From NCBI GenBank assembly GCA_015259035.1, contig JABZHC010000001.1, positions 1 through 64,000 of the forward strand: a DNA stretch of 64,000 nt. The letters run 5' to 3'. The stretch is from Atopobium sp. GTDB lineage: Bacteria; Actinomycetota; Coriobacteriia; Coriobacteriales; Atopobiaceae. Every line of letters begins with the position of its first letter. The first letter of the stretch is position 1. A program made the position numbers and the translations under genes. Positions 1 to 9,440 of this stretch are shown one piece after another. The notes below the pieces were generated by a model, which made no database searches, was not told the origin of the DNA, and saw only the letters and a program-made list of their open reading frames with translations.

Positions 1-1026
1 TGCATAGGCCGTCTGAACCTGCGTAACAACTGCAGAAATAGCATTAAAAGGCTTCATGTACTGGTTTGCGTACGAGAGGAAGCTCTGCACTTGACCGATG
101 GTAAGCGGAGAAGGAACTCCCGTTAGAACGCAAATACAACCAAGAGCAGCCACCAGAGCGTAAATGAAGTTATTTACCAGACGCGTAGAAGGGTTAGAAA
201 GCGATGAAGCAAATTGTGCACGCTCTCCTACTACACGGAGTTTCTCGTTAATAGCTTCAAACTGTTCAATAATGGCATCCTTGTGGGCAAATGTGGTGAT
301 AAGCTCCTGGTTAGAGACCATCTCTTCTGCGTATCCGCCAAGCTGGCCCTGGTAGCCCTGCTGCTTGCCAAAAGACGAGCTTGCGTACTTGGTAATGGCG
401 GATGCAACAATAATTGAGAGCGGAGTAGCCAGAGCAACTACAAGGCCCATAGGAACCGACATATAGAACATAAAGCACAAGGTTCCAATAATGGTAACCA
501 CGCCCGTAAGGAACTGCGTGAGGCCTTGCTGGAGGCCATCGCCAAGCTGATCCACATCGTTTACTACCCTAGAGAGCAAATCTCCCTGGGAATGCGTGTC
601 AATGTACGAGAGAGGAAGGTTTGTCACCTTAGTGTGTGCCGCTTCTCTAAGGTCACGGGTGACCAGGTAGGTGAGCTTATTGGTAGACCAAGAAGCAAGC
701 CACTGCGTAGCACTTGCAAGCAAAACTACCACCGAGAGCTGAGCAAGCGTTGGCAAAAGTGCCGCCTCGCCACCCTGCACCAGTCTAATGAGCTGGTCGA
801 TGGCGGCGCCTACAATGATAGGTACCCAGAGCTGCAAAAGCACGGTTGCAATTGAAGAGGCTGCCGCTAGAACCAGAAAACCTCCGTGAGGAGAAACCCA
901 TGCAGCTAGTCGGCGCGTCACTTCTGCTGCGGACATGGAGATTGCGTCCGCCGAGCCGCCCTTGCCGTGCTCAGGCGCGCTTGATGCAATAGCGGAGGTG
1001 CTTCCGCCAGAATACATATCGGCCAT
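1..1026 (-). CDS. ABC exporter half-transporter, membrane-domain part (truncated by window edge)
   Basis: The ATG at 1026 overlaps the stop of the upstream ABC gene (TAATG). The 342 codons visible here run off the window start without a stop. They encode a soluble N-terminal tail of about 40 residues and then the type-IV exporter membrane domain. Visible features are several hydrophobic helices, the intracellular-loop motif LLSRVVNDVDQLGD and a coupling-helix region SSFGKQQGYQG. The nucleotide-binding domain lies outside the window. With the 581-residue neighbour it should form a heterodimeric multidrug-type exporter (BmrCD/LmrCD/TM287-288 arrangement). The substrate cannot be told from the sequence. 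Confidence 0.9.
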   Translation of the reverse strand, partial: MADMYSGGSTSAIASSAPEHGKGGSADAISMSAAEVTRRLAAWVSPHGGFLVLAAASSIATVLLQLWVPIIVGAAIDQLIRLVQGGEAALLPTLAQLSVVVLLASATQWLASWSTNKLTYLVTRDLREAAHTKVTNLPLSYIDTHSQGDLLSRVVNDVDQLGDGLQQGLTQFLTGVVTIIGTLCFMFYMSVPMGLVVALATPLSIIVASAITKYASSSFGKQQGYQGQLGGYAEEMVSNQELITTFAHKDAIIEQFEAINEKLRVVGERAQFASSLSNPSTRLVNNFIYALVAALGCICVLTGVPSPLTIGQVQSFLSYANQYMKPFNAISAVVTQVQTAYA

Positions 1027-2771
1027 TACTCCACCTCCTCAGGACGAAGCTGTGAGAGACAGATCTCTTTATAGAGCGGGCATGTGGCGAGAAGTTCTTT
1101 GTGTGTTCCCAGCCCCACTTGTTTTCCGTGGTCAAGAACAAGAATCTTGTCTGCTTGCATTACCGCTGCTACACGTTGCGAAATAATGATGCTTGTAGTG
1201 GTGGCACTGAGCTTACGAAGCGCCGCGCGGAGATGCGCGTCCGTAGCAAAATCAAGTGCGGAAGCAGCGTCGTCCAAGATGACAATGCGTGGGCTTCCTA
1301 CCAGCGCACGGGCGATAGTCAGGCGCTGACGCTGACCTCCCGAGAAGTTCTTGCCACCACGCTCGACAATGCTATCAAGCTGATCGGGTTTCTCGCGCAC
1401 AAAGTCTGCTGCTTGAGCAACCTTAAGAGCTGCCCAAAGCTCCTCATCAGAGGCGTTTGGATTCTTCCAGCACAGATTAGAGCGAATGGTGCCGCTGACC
1501 AGTGAGGTGTGCTGCGGAACAAAGCCAATGAGGGACCGCAGTTGATCAAACGTGTACGTTTTGACATCATGGCCAAAGACGCTCACTGAGCCGGTCTCCG
1601 TATCAAAAAGACGCGGGATGAGAGCAGCAAAACTGGACTTACCAGAGCCCGTACCGCCAATAATGCCCAGCGTCTGACCAGCCTGGAGCAAGAGGTTGAT
1701 GCCAGAAAGTGCAGGCTCTCCTCCACCATCGTAGACAAGTGAGGCGTCTTTGAATGCCACAGCGGTGCCGGTAAAATCGGACTCTGTGAGGTTGATTTGC
1801 CTGTTTCCCTCATCGGTGAGCGTGGGCTTGGTGTTGAGTACTTCCATAATACGATTAGCAGATGCCACACCGCGTGTAATGATAATAACCAGGTTAGCAA
1901 CGTAGCCAATAGCCAAAAGCGCACTGGTCATATAGCTGACAAGTGCTACCACGGTACCTTGGGATAGCGTACCTGCAGTAATTTGAGGAGCCGCAAGCCA
2001 AAGTGTTACGGCAATTCCTAGGTACATAACAAGGAAGGTCGCTGGGTTCAGTAGCGCTGAATAATTTGCAGCATCAGTTGCTGTATCTGTCTGAGCAAGA
2101 ACTGCCTCGGAGAATTGTTCCTTCTCTTCTGACTCATGCCTAAAAGCCCTAATAACACGAATACCAGAAAGCATTTGTCGCATATATAAAGAAACGGTAT
2201 CAAGGCGCTTCTGCAGCTCAGTAAAGAGTGCGGTAGATTTACGTGCAACAAAAAAGAAAATAGCTGCTACCAACACTGTTGCAATCAAGAAGACCATTCC
2301 AAGCTGAGCATCAAGCATAAGGGTGGCAATAATAGATCCGGCCGCCAAGATTGGCCATCTGACCAGCTGACGAATACCCAGAGCAACTGCTACCTGTACC
2401 TGATTAACATCGTTGATAAGACGGGTTACCAGCGTATCTGTTCCAAGTGCAGAAATATCGGCACTTGAGAGCTCTTGAATCTTCTTGAATAGTTCATTGC
2501 GCAGATCAGTTCCCGTGCGCTGAGAAACAATGGAGGCAATTTTCTGACAGACAAGCGTAAAACTAAAACCCACAATAGCAATAACTACCAGCAAAATGCC
2601 ATAACGAATAATGTCATATATGTTTGCGCCGTGTATACCAAGGTCAATCATGCGCGCAATAATCAAAGGTGTAAGCAGGTCGCCAACAACTTCAACACCT
2701 TTACAAAGCAAGGCAACAAAACTCTTGCGACCATACTTTGGCCATACAAACCTAGAGAGCAACTCTCCCAT
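1026..2771 (-). CDS. ABC exporter half-transporter, ATP-binding/permease, with degenerate catalytic site
   Basis: This 581-residue protein has a six-helix membrane domain (about 1-310) and a C-terminal nucleotide-binding domain. The NBD has Walker A GGTGSGKSS (about 370), signature FSGGQRQRL (about 475), Walker B IVILDDAASALD (about 500) and a switch His replaced in the sequence IIISQRVAAV. The usual catalytic Glu after Walker B is Asp here, and the switch His is Gln. These are the two changes that mark the non-hydrolysing site subunit of heterodimeric exporters such as TM287. It begins directly after the ABC-F gene (stop and start one base apart) and overlaps its partner by TAATG. The substrate is unknown. 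Confidence 0.93.
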   Translation of the reverse strand: MGELLSRFVWPKYGRKSFVALLCKGVEVVGDLLTPLIIARMIDLGIHGANIYDIIRYGILLVVIAIVGFSFTLVCQKIASIVSQRTGTDLRNELFKKIQELSSADISALGTDTLVTRLINDVNQVQVAVALGIRQLVRWPILAAGSIIATLMLDAQLGMVFLIATVLVAAIFFFVARKSTALFTELQKRLDTVSLYMRQMLSGIRVIRAFRHESEEKEQFSEAVLAQTDTATDAANYSALLNPATFLVMYLGIAVTLWLAAPQITAGTLSQGTVVALVSYMTSALLAIGYVANLVIIITRGVASANRIMEVLNTKPTLTDEGNRQINLTESDFTGTAVAFKDASLVYDGGGEPALSGINLLLQAGQTLGIIGGTGSGKSSFAALIPRLFDTETGSVSVFGHDVKTYTFDQLRSLIGFVPQHTSLVSGTIRSNLCWKNPNASDEELWAALKVAQAADFVREKPDQLDSIVERGGKNFSGGQRQRLTIARALVGSPRIVILDDAASALDFATDAHLRAALRKLSATTTSIIISQRVAAVMQADKILVLDHGKQVGLGTHKELLATCPLYKEICLSQLRPEEVE

Positions 2772-4637
2772 TTACGCTTCACCAAGTTTCTCTGCTAGCG
2801 TTAACCACTCGTCTTCCAACTCCATAAGCGCCGCTTCAGCATCATCAAGCTGGTGCTGTAACTCCATTAAACGCTGCGCATCTGTCGCGTCAGCAGTGCT
2901 CATTTGTTCCCTAATCTGCTCAGGCAGTTCCTGAGCCTTGCCCATACGCCTCTCAATCGAGTCAAAGCGCTTCTTAAGCTCGCGGCGCTCAGCGTTACTC
3001 AGCACCGCACCCTCCTGGCGAGAAGATCCGTCTACCTGCGGCTCGTTAGTATCTGAGCTGCCGCGTGTACCCGACAACTCCCCTGCTTTTCTCGCCGTTT
3101 GCTTTGCTGCATCAACAAGCTTGAGGTACTCGTCAACGCCGCCAGGAACGTGGCGAATGTGGCCGTCTATGAGGGCATATTGGTCGTCAGTTACGCGCTC
3201 AATCAAGAAGCGATCGTGGCTGACCACCAGAAGCGTTCCAGGCCATGAGTCCAGAAGGTCTTCCAGGACAGCTAGCATATCCGTATCCAGGTCATTGCCT
3301 GGCTCGTCCAGCACCAGTACATTTGGCTCTTCCAGAAGAACGCACAGAAGTGCTAGACGCCTACGCTGTCCTCCGGAGAGGTCTTGCAAGCGGTTGGTAA
3401 ACTCTCGACGATCAAAGCCCAAGCTTTCAAGCAGCTGTGTTGGGCTTTGCATCTTGCCATTTACCAGGTAACTTGTCTTGTACTGGCCAAGCAGTTCAAG
3501 AACGGTCCACGTCTCTTTTGTGGCAAATGTATCAATCTGCTGAGAAAGCCATCCAAATTTGACAGACTTTCCTACCTTTACCAGGCCAGACGTTGGTTGT
3601 AGTTGCTGTGTCATCAACTCAAGAAGCGTGGACTTACCAGCGCCATTCTCGCCCAAAATACCATAGCGATCACCTGGGCCAATGAGCCATTCAACATGCT
3701 TGATGACGTCTACCTGTGAGTCAACGTCGGCAGCCTGCTCAGCATTTTTGTAAGCAAACGAGACGTCATGCATCTCAATAACCTGCTTACCTAGCCTAGA
3801 GACTGCCATGCGTTTGAGCTCAAGCGTGTTTCTAAGTGGCGGATCTTCGGCGAGAAGCTCCATGGCGGCATCAATTCTAAACTTAGGCTTTGACGTGCGT
3901 GCTTTTGCGCCATGAGCAAGCCAGTTGAGCTCTTTTCTCAGCGTATTCTGACGGCGCTCTTCCATCACTGCTGCCAGTCTATCACGCTCAACTCGAGCTT
4001 GAATGTAGGCAGAATAGCCGCCGTCAAACGGGTCAATTACTCCGTCATGGACTTCCCACATGTGGTCACAGACCTCGTCCAAAAACCAACGGTCGTGGGT
4101 AACCAGAATAAGCGCGCCATTTCCTTCTGACCAGCGATTCTTTAGGTGATTGGCAAGCCACTGAATGGCGTGCAGATCCAGGTGGTTAGTTGGCTCGTCA
4201 ATGAGCATTAAGTCCCAGGTACCTACCAGCAATCGAGCCAGGTCGCAGCGTCTACGTTGGCCTCCTGAGAGCTCTCCTACCAGGCCATTCCAGTCCAAGT
4301 CACCAATAAGCTCATCAATAATCTTACGAACGCGAGCATCAGATGCCCATTCGTACTCTGGCGTGTCTCCTACAACAGCGCTACAAACGGTTTGTGTATC
4401 AGAAAGTGAATCACTTTGGCCCATATAGCCTACTTGGATACCACTTCTCCAAATTACGTTGCCAGAATCGGGCTCAATTCTTTTGGCGATAAGATCTAAG
4501 AGAGTTGATTTACCATCGCCGTTTTTGCCGACAACACCAATACGGTCGCCCTCATTAACGCCAATGGTTTGGTTGGTAAGAACCTTCTTAGCAGGCCATT
4601 CCATAGAGATTTGTTCGCAACCTACCAGAATTCCCAC
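2772..4637 (-). CDS. ABC-F family ATPase, Uup-like
   Basis: This 621-residue protein has two tandem NBDs and no membrane segment, so it is a cytosolic ABC-F ATPase of the kind that acts on the ribosome. The first domain has Walker A GKNGDGKS and signature LSGGQRRR with LIDEPTNHLD. The second has GENGAGKS, LSGGQRRR and VLDEPGNDLD. A C-terminal acidic/basic coiled coil (about 540-621) matches the Uup subgroup, which has a DNA-binding or ribosome-related C-terminal domain. The start is GTG, and it overlaps the stop of nfo as TAGTG. Resistance ABC-F proteins look similar, but the Uup-type tail and housekeeping context favour a cellular role. Confidence 0.88.
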   Translation of the reverse strand: MGILVGCEQISMEWPAKKVLTNQTIGVNEGDRIGVVGKNGDGKSTLLDLIAKRIEPDSGNVIWRSGIQVGYMGQSDSLSDTQTVCSAVVGDTPEYEWASDARVRKIIDELIGDLDWNGLVGELSGGQRRRCDLARLLVGTWDLMLIDEPTNHLDLHAIQWLANHLKNRWSEGNGALILVTHDRWFLDEVCDHMWEVHDGVIDPFDGGYSAYIQARVERDRLAAVMEERRQNTLRKELNWLAHGAKARTSKPKFRIDAAMELLAEDPPLRNTLELKRMAVSRLGKQVIEMHDVSFAYKNAEQAADVDSQVDVIKHVEWLIGPGDRYGILGENGAGKSTLLELMTQQLQPTSGLVKVGKSVKFGWLSQQIDTFATKETWTVLELLGQYKTSYLVNGKMQSPTQLLESLGFDRREFTNRLQDLSGGQRRRLALLCVLLEEPNVLVLDEPGNDLDTDMLAVLEDLLDSWPGTLLVVSHDRFLIERVTDDQYALIDGHIRHVPGGVDEYLKLVDAAKQTARKAGELSGTRGSSDTNEPQVDGSSRQEGAVLSNAERRELKKRFDSIERRMGKAQELPEQIREQMSTADATDAQRLMELQHQLDDAEAALMELEDEWLTLAEKLGEA

Positions 4638-5488
4638 TAGTTATCACCTAAAAAAGAACGAAGTAACGCAATTTCTTCTCCCCAACCAGAAAGCTCAGAA
4701 TGAGGAGTCTCCAAAATCATAGGAAGCGTGTTGACGCGCGGATTAGTCACAACGGCACGGAACGTTTCTAGACCAATGAAGCCCTTGCCAATCTGTTCGT
4801 GTCTATCTTTATGAGCTCCAAGAGGATTCTTTGAGTCATTAAGGTGCAAGGCTTTTAGCTTGTCTAAGCCAACTATCTGGTCAAATGTATCTAGAACCTC
4901 ATCAAGATTTTCTACAATCTCATAGCCGCCATCATGAACATGGCAGGTATCAAGGCACACACCCATAAGCTCGGGGTGGTTTACCTTATCTAGAATTGCA
5001 GCAATCTCTTCAAACGTTTTACCAACTTCAGTCCCCTTACCAGCCATAGTTTCAAGAAGTACGGTGGTGTGCTGGCCTTCAAACAGACAATCGTTCAGCG
5101 CATCTGAGATTTGCTCGATTGCTACGTCAGAACCTTGACCAACATGGCTACCAGGATGGAAGTTGTAATAATTACCAGGTAGATACTCCATGCGCTCAAG
5201 ATCTTCTGAAAGCGCACGACGAGCAAAATCCCTAGTCTCCTCTTTAGCCGAGCACAAATTCATGGTGTAAGGAGCGTGTGCAACCAAAGGTCCAAAGTGA
5301 TGGGTCTTCAGAAGCTCACGCAGCTTTGCAACATCAGCCTCATCTAAAGCCTTAGCGTTGCCGCCACGAGGATTTCTGGTAAAGAAAGCAAAGGTAGTTG
5401 CTCCAATAGAAAGAGCATCTTTACCCATTGCCTCCCAACCCTTGCCTGCCGAGAGATGACATCCAATAAAAAGTTCTTCTGGTTTCAC
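4637..5488 (-). CDS. nfo: Endonuclease IV (apurinic/apyrimidinic endonuclease)
   Basis: The product is a 283-residue TIM-barrel AP endonuclease that cleaves 5' to abasic sites in base-excision repair, using three zinc ions. Visible signatures are [10 protein letters not shown] near the N-terminus, [34 protein letters not shown] and [22 protein letters not shown], which carry the His, Glu and Asp metal ligands. I chose the GTG at 5488 because it directly follows the coaBC stop and is preceded by GAGGAG. An alternative GTG at 5521 would add 11 residues overlapping coaBC and lacks family similarity. It is transcribed between coaBC and the ABC-F gene. Confidence 0.93.
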   Translation of the reverse strand: MKPEELFIGCHLSAGKGWEAMGKDALSIGATTFAFFTRNPRGGNAKALDEADVAKLRELLKTHHFGPLVAHAPYTMNLCSAKEETRDFARRALSEDLERMEYLPGNYYNFHPGSHVGQGSDVAIEQISDALNDCLFEGQHTTVLLETMAGKGTEVGKTFEEIAAILDKVNHPELMGVCLDTCHVHDGGYEIVENLDEVLDTFDQIVGLDKLKALHLNDSKNPLGAHKDRHEQIGKGFIGLETFRAVVTNPRVNTLPMILETPHSELSGWGEEIALLRSFLGDN

Positions 5489-5489
5489 G

Positions 5490-6716
5490 CTATGCACGCT
5501 CCTCAAGCATCTTGGAAACACGATCCAAAAGCTCTGAAGCTACATCTGCCAGCGGTAAAGTCTCAAGCTGTTCTACACCTTGAGGAGTCACAAAAGCCAC
5601 ACGGTCTGTATCTGAACCAAAGGTTGAGTCTGGCCTAGAAACATCATTTGCCACAATCATGGAGCAACCTTTACGCTCAAGTTTAGCTTGAGCATGCTCC
5701 AAGACGTTATTTGTCTCTGCTGCAAAACCTACGACAACCTGGTCTTTCTTTGCTTTAGATAGGCTGGCGAGAATATCGGTGGTTTCTTTAAGGTCAATAG
5801 ACTCAAGATACTCTAATGATTTCTTGAGCTTATGATCCGCTGGATGAGCTGGTGTATAGTCGGCAACAGCTGCCGTCAAAATAGCAGCGTCAACGTTGTC
5901 AAAAGCGTTTACGCACGCCTTATACATATCTTCAGCAGATATTACCCTTTGCACGTTGACGCCTTGAGGAGCTTCCAAGTGCGTGGGTCCAGAGATTAGT
6001 GTGACGTCTGCTCCACGACTAGCTGCAACTTTAGCCACGGTATAACCAAGTTTTCCTGTTGAACAGTTGGCAATAAAGCGAACTGGATCGATCTTCTCGT
6101 GCGTTGGTCCTGCGGTAATAAGAAGCTTTTTACCTGCAAGATCTTGCTTGGCTGGCGCAGCGTCATTACCAGAAAGAACCTTCAGCGCAGCGTCTACAAT
6201 CTGCTGGACAGGAGCAAGTTTGCCATCACCGGTATAGCCGCAGGCAAGACGCCCTGACTCAGGCATAACCATCTGGATGCCGCGCTGACGCAGCAGTGCC
6301 ACGTTCGCCTGAGTGGCTGGATTTTCCCACATATGCGTATTCATGGCAGGAGCCACAAGAACTGGCGTATGAGCTGCTAAAAGCGTTGTACTTGCAGCAT
6401 CATCAGCTAAACCATGAGCCATTTTTGCCATGATATTGGCGGTAGCTGGTACAACTACCATGCAATCTGCCCAGTCAGCAAGGTCGACGTGAGCAACAGG
6501 AGACTCCACATTGTTGTAGAGCGAAAGTACCACCTCATGATGTGTGAGAGCCTCAAAGGTAGTCTTTCCTACAAACTGAGCTGCATCTTCTGTCATAACA
6601 ACACGAACGTCACAGTCAGCTTTCTGAAGGCCTCTGAGTACTTCGCAGGCTTTATATGCAGCAATTCCTCCGCACACCACAAGGCATACAGAGGACTGAG
6701 CGGTTTTATCCAACAT
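5490..6716 (-). CDS. coaBC: Bifunctional phosphopantothenoylcysteine decarboxylase / phosphopantothenate-cysteine ligase
   Basis: This 408-residue bifunctional enzyme carries out two steps of coenzyme A synthesis: joining cysteine to 4'-phosphopantothenate and decarboxylating the product. The N-terminal FMN-dependent CoaC domain (1-190) shows [15 protein letters not shown], the [13 protein letters not shown] loop, [13 protein letters not shown] and the active-site cysteine loop [13 protein letters not shown]. The C-terminal CoaB domain (about 200-408) begins [18 protein letters not shown] with NCSTGKLGY, and has the [13 protein letters not shown] motif. Its stop lies two bases from the nfo start, so the two are co-transcribed. 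Confidence 0.96.
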   Translation of the reverse strand: MLDKTAQSSVCLVVCGGIAAYKACEVLRGLQKADCDVRVVMTEDAAQFVGKTTFEALTHHEVVLSLYNNVESPVAHVDLADWADCMVVVPATANIMAKMAHGLADDAASTTLLAAHTPVLVAPAMNTHMWENPATQANVALLRQRGIQMVMPESGRLACGYTGDGKLAPVQQIVDAALKVLSGNDAAPAKQDLAGKKLLITAGPTHEKIDPVRFIANCSTGKLGYTVAKVAASRGADVTLISGPTHLEAPQGVNVQRVISAEDMYKACVNAFDNVDAAILTAAVADYTPAHPADHKLKKSLEYLESIDLKETTDILASLSKAKKDQVVVGFAAETNNVLEHAQAKLERKGCSMIVANDVSRPDSTFGSDTDRVAFVTPQGVEQLETLPLADVASELLDRVSKMLEERA

Positions 6717-6730
6717 AGCGATAAATTCCT

Positions 6731-7450
6731 TTATTCTTCAAACGCTGTAGAAGTAATAAGCATCCTGTGGCAATAAGGACATTCGGCAATCTCAGAGCTG
6801 TGCTGAAGATCATGGAATGAACTTGGCTGCAGCTTGACGCGGCAAACACTTGGAACATTACCTACAAGGTGCTCAACTGCCAGGCCCTTAAAACGTTTAC
6901 GTGCGGCTTCGTAACGCTCAAGCGTGTCAGAAGAAATCTGAGCTGCAAGTTCTTCTCGAGACTTAGAAAGCTCTACGATCTCTGCGCGAAGAGCCGCAGA
7001 ATCAATCTCAAGAGACTGAGAAAGGCTCTCACGCTCTTTCATAAGCTTTACCTGCAAGTCTTGGGCTGTCTGATAAGCCTTCTTGCACTTCTCAAGCTCT
7101 TCTGTTTTTGCTGCAAGTTTAAAATCGCACTTCTCGATATTCTTAGCCAAAGAAGAAAGCTGCTGGTCAAAGTCTCTAAGAGCGCGATGATTAGTTGCAG
7201 TTTCTACAGCAGCAGAAACCTCATTTGTCTTAAGGACATAATGGGCGCGCTGCTCATTGAGGTCAGAAATATCAATTTCTACGTCTTTTTTAACACCAAG
7301 CACCTGCTTAAGCTGGGAAGCAATCTTCTTCTCTGCAAGTTGGGCGTTTTTAATTTTTTGAACCTGGGGCATTGAGGCCAAGTTGGATGCGAGTTTTAGC
7401 AGCTGCAAATCAATATCCTGGAGCTGCATCAGATTAACAGACTCACTCAT
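6731..7450 (-). CDS. Coiled-coil zinc-ribbon protein (DUF164 / C4-type)
   Basis: The 239-residue protein is dominated by a long antiparallel coiled coil (about 15-180, rich in Lys, Glu, Leu and Gln) and ends in a short zinc-ribbon-like tail. This is the layout of the DUF164 family found beside cell-wall and nucleotide genes. The C-terminal knuckle has CPYCHRML, but the first knuckle reads SVCRVKL, where most members have a full CxxC. Only three of the four expected cysteines are therefore present, and metal binding may be altered. A strong GGAGG lies five bases before the ATG. It precedes coaBC by 14 bases. The function of the family is not established. Confidence 0.85.
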   Translation of the reverse strand: MSESVNLMQLQDIDLQLLKLASNLASMPQVQKIKNAQLAEKKIASQLKQVLGVKKDVEIDISDLNEQRAHYVLKTNEVSAAVETATNHRALRDFDQQLSSLAKNIEKCDFKLAAKTEELEKCKKAYQTAQDLQVKLMKERESLSQSLEIDSAALRAEIVELSKSREELAAQISSDTLERYEAARKRFKGLAVEHLVGNVPSVCRVKLQPSSFHDLQHSSEIAECPYCHRMLITSTAFEE

Positions 7451-7547
7451 AGGGCCTCCTCATATACGGTTACTCATCTAGTCTACCGTAAATAAGGACG
7501 TATCGGACGCAGAACATAACTAATGCAGAGATTAGTATGTGAAAAAT
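7451..7547. other. Intergenic gap between desulfurase and zinc-ribbon genes
   Basis: This 97-base non-coding gap holds the Shine-Dalgarno of the zinc-ribbon gene and a small inverted repeat, ACTAAT/ATTAGT, near 7518-7535 with no T-run. I see no convincing promoter or terminator. Confidence 0.5.
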
Positions 7548-8696
7548 TTATCCAACAATCTGCAGCAAGGTTGCACAGAAGGCATCAAGGTCTGCTTCAG
7601 AAACGCGCTCGTCAAAGGTAATACGCAAGCTACCCAGAGCCTCGTTTCTAGAGATTCCCATAGCCGAGAGAACATGACTTGCGTCAAGAGAGCCTGAGGA
7701 GCACGCAGAGCCAGCCGAGACTTCAAAACGTGCCTGGTCAAGCTTTAGGATAAGCGTCTCAGAATCCATAGAAGGAACCATAATGCTTACCGTACCAGGC
7801 ATGTGGTCTTTGCCAGCGTAAGCCTCTGTAGTTGGTTTAATTTTGGGAGAAGTACAAAGAGTCTCATACACCTTATTAGCGCGCGCAGAAACGCTCTCCT
7901 GCGTTTGGGTAAGGTTATCCTGACACCACTGAGCAGCAGCAGCAAATGCGAGGGCACTACGGACGTCCTGTGTTCCATGACGTCTACCAGACTCTTGTCC
8001 CCCGCCAAAACTTTGCGCCTTAAACGGCGTCTTGGAGCGCATAAGCACAGCACCAATACCCAGAGGGCCGCCAATCTTATGGGCAGCAACAGTCAGAGCA
8101 TCTACGTCTTCTACCTCTAGAGGAATGCGGCCAAACGCCTGAACCGCGTCAGTGTGGAAAAGCGCCCCCACCTTATGAGCAGCTTGGGCAAGATTAACAA
8201 CTGGCTGAATAACGCCCGTCTCATTATTGGCATACATGACGGAAACAAGCGCAACCGACTGATCCAAAAGACCCTCAAGGGCTGAAGCCTCAATCTTTCC
8301 CTGACGGTTAGGCTGAGCAATTCGTACCTCAAAACCCTTCTCGCGAAGAACAGGCGCAAGATCCAAAATAGAATCGTGCTCAATTGCCGAGAAAACCACC
8401 GTGTTGCGCTTGTGGTCCTTATTACGAATACCTTCTGCCATTCCAAGAACTGAGAGATTATTGCCCTCAGTTCCGCCAGAGCAAAAGACCACGTCAGGAG
8501 CCCTAAACTTACCACCCACTGCACGCGCGATAACACCACGAGCACCATCAAGTTCTCGCGCCGCTTGACGTCCCAGCGAGTGCAAAGAGTTTGGGTTCAC
8601 CCCAGCAATGGGTGAAGTCTCATAGGTTTTCTCGGCATCAAGTGCCTCTGGGCGCATTGGTGCTGAAGCTGCATAGTCTAGGTAAACGTAATCCAT
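7548..8696 (-). CDS. Cysteine desulfurase, NifS/IscS type (class V aminotransferase)
   Basis: This 382-residue PLP enzyme takes sulfur from cysteine for Fe-S clusters or tRNA thiolation. The N-terminus shows YLDYAASAPMRPEA, followed by FCSGGTEGNNL, the HTDAVQAFG strand, the PLP lysine in TVAAHKIGGPLG, the GGGQESGRRHGTQD segment, and the active cysteine loop SAGSACSSG in a group-I position. The ATG at 8696 gives the natural family N-terminus; a TTG 21 bases upstream is less likely. No scaffold gene (iscU/sufU) or mnmA is adjacent, so the sulfur acceptor cannot be inferred. It follows rpe after a 60-base gap. Confidence 0.93.
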   Translation of the reverse strand: MDYVYLDYAASAPMRPEALDAEKTYETSPIAGVNPNSLHSLGRQAARELDGARGVIARAVGGKFRAPDVVFCSGGTEGNNLSVLGMAEGIRNKDHKRNTVVFSAIEHDSILDLAPVLREKGFEVRIAQPNRQGKIEASALEGLLDQSVALVSVMYANNETGVIQPVVNLAQAAHKVGALFHTDAVQAFGRIPLEVEDVDALTVAAHKIGGPLGIGAVLMRSKTPFKAQSFGGGQESGRRHGTQDVRSALAFAAAAQWCQDNLTQTQESVSARANKVYETLCTSPKIKPTTEAYAGKDHMPGTVSIMVPSMDSETLILKLDQARFEVSAGSACSSGSLDASHVLSAMGISRNEALGSLRITFDERVSEADLDAFCATLLQIVG

Positions 8697-8756
8697 AACG
8701 TGTTTCTGCTGATTCAATCTTAATGATCTGGCGTAACTAATGCATGAGAGTGCAGT

Positions 8757-9431
8757 CTAGCCCTGAACCGTAAGAGCGGACTCACCGGCAGAGCGGATTG
8801 CCTCGATAGTTGCACCGCGGTCTTCCTGGCCAAATACAGCGCTACCTGCAACAAGCATGTCAGCGCCAGCAGCTACAACATCAGCTGCATTAGCTGCACT
8901 AATACCACCATCAACCTCAATCAGAGGGTTAACGTTGTGCTTACGGCAGAGCTCTTTGAGTGCCTTGAGCTTCTCAAGTGAGTGAGGAATAAACTTCTGT
9001 CCACCAAAACCAGGGTTAACCGTCATGATAAGCACCAGGTCAAGGTCTTCAATAAGATCCTCAAGAACGCTTACAGGAGTACCTGGGCAAAGAGAAATGC
9101 CAGCTTTAGCACCAGAATCCTTAATAAGGTGGACAAGACGATGAGCATGAACCTCGGCCTCATAATGGAAGGTGACAACGTCAGCACCACGATCTAGGAA
9201 CAGAGGCGCAATCTCAGCTGGATTGGTGACCATCAGATGGACGTCAATGGGCAGCTCAGAGGACTTTTTGCAGTACGAGAAAATATCTGGTCCAAAAGAA
9301 ATATTAGGAACAAAGTGGCCATCCATCACGTCGTAATGGATGTAATCAGCATTTGCAATTGAATCAAGCTCGCTCTTAAGCTTGGAGAAATCTGCGGACA
9401 GAACAGATGGTGCTACCAGGACGTTATTCAT
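8757..9431 (-). CDS. rpe: Ribulose-phosphate 3-epimerase
   Basis: This 224-residue TIM-barrel epimerase interconverts ribulose 5-phosphate and xylulose 5-phosphate in the pentose phosphate pathway. Motifs are LVAPSVLSADFSKL, the metal-binding HYDVMDGHFVPNISFGPD, DVHLMV, VLIMTVNPGFGGQKF, EVDGGISAANA and a phosphate-binding VAGSAVFG. The length is normal. I chose the ATG at 9431, preceded by AGGAG, over the in-frame TTG one codon earlier. It lies nine bases after gpsA. Confidence 0.97.
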   Translation of the reverse strand: MNNVLVAPSVLSADFSKLKSELDSIANADYIHYDVMDGHFVPNISFGPDIFSYCKKSSELPIDVHLMVTNPAEIAPLFLDRGADVVTFHYEAEVHAHRLVHLIKDSGAKAGISLCPGTPVSVLEDLIEDLDLVLIMTVNPGFGGQKFIPHSLEKLKALKELCRKHNVNPLIEVDGGISAANAADVVAAGADMLVAGSAVFGQEDRGATIEAIRSAGESALTVQG

Positions 9432-9440
9432 CAAACTCTC

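Noticed and set aside
7518..8744. Repeat of AACTAATGCA at 7518-7527 and 8735-8744
   Set aside because: Only ten AT-rich bases with no shared structure around them; compatible with chance.
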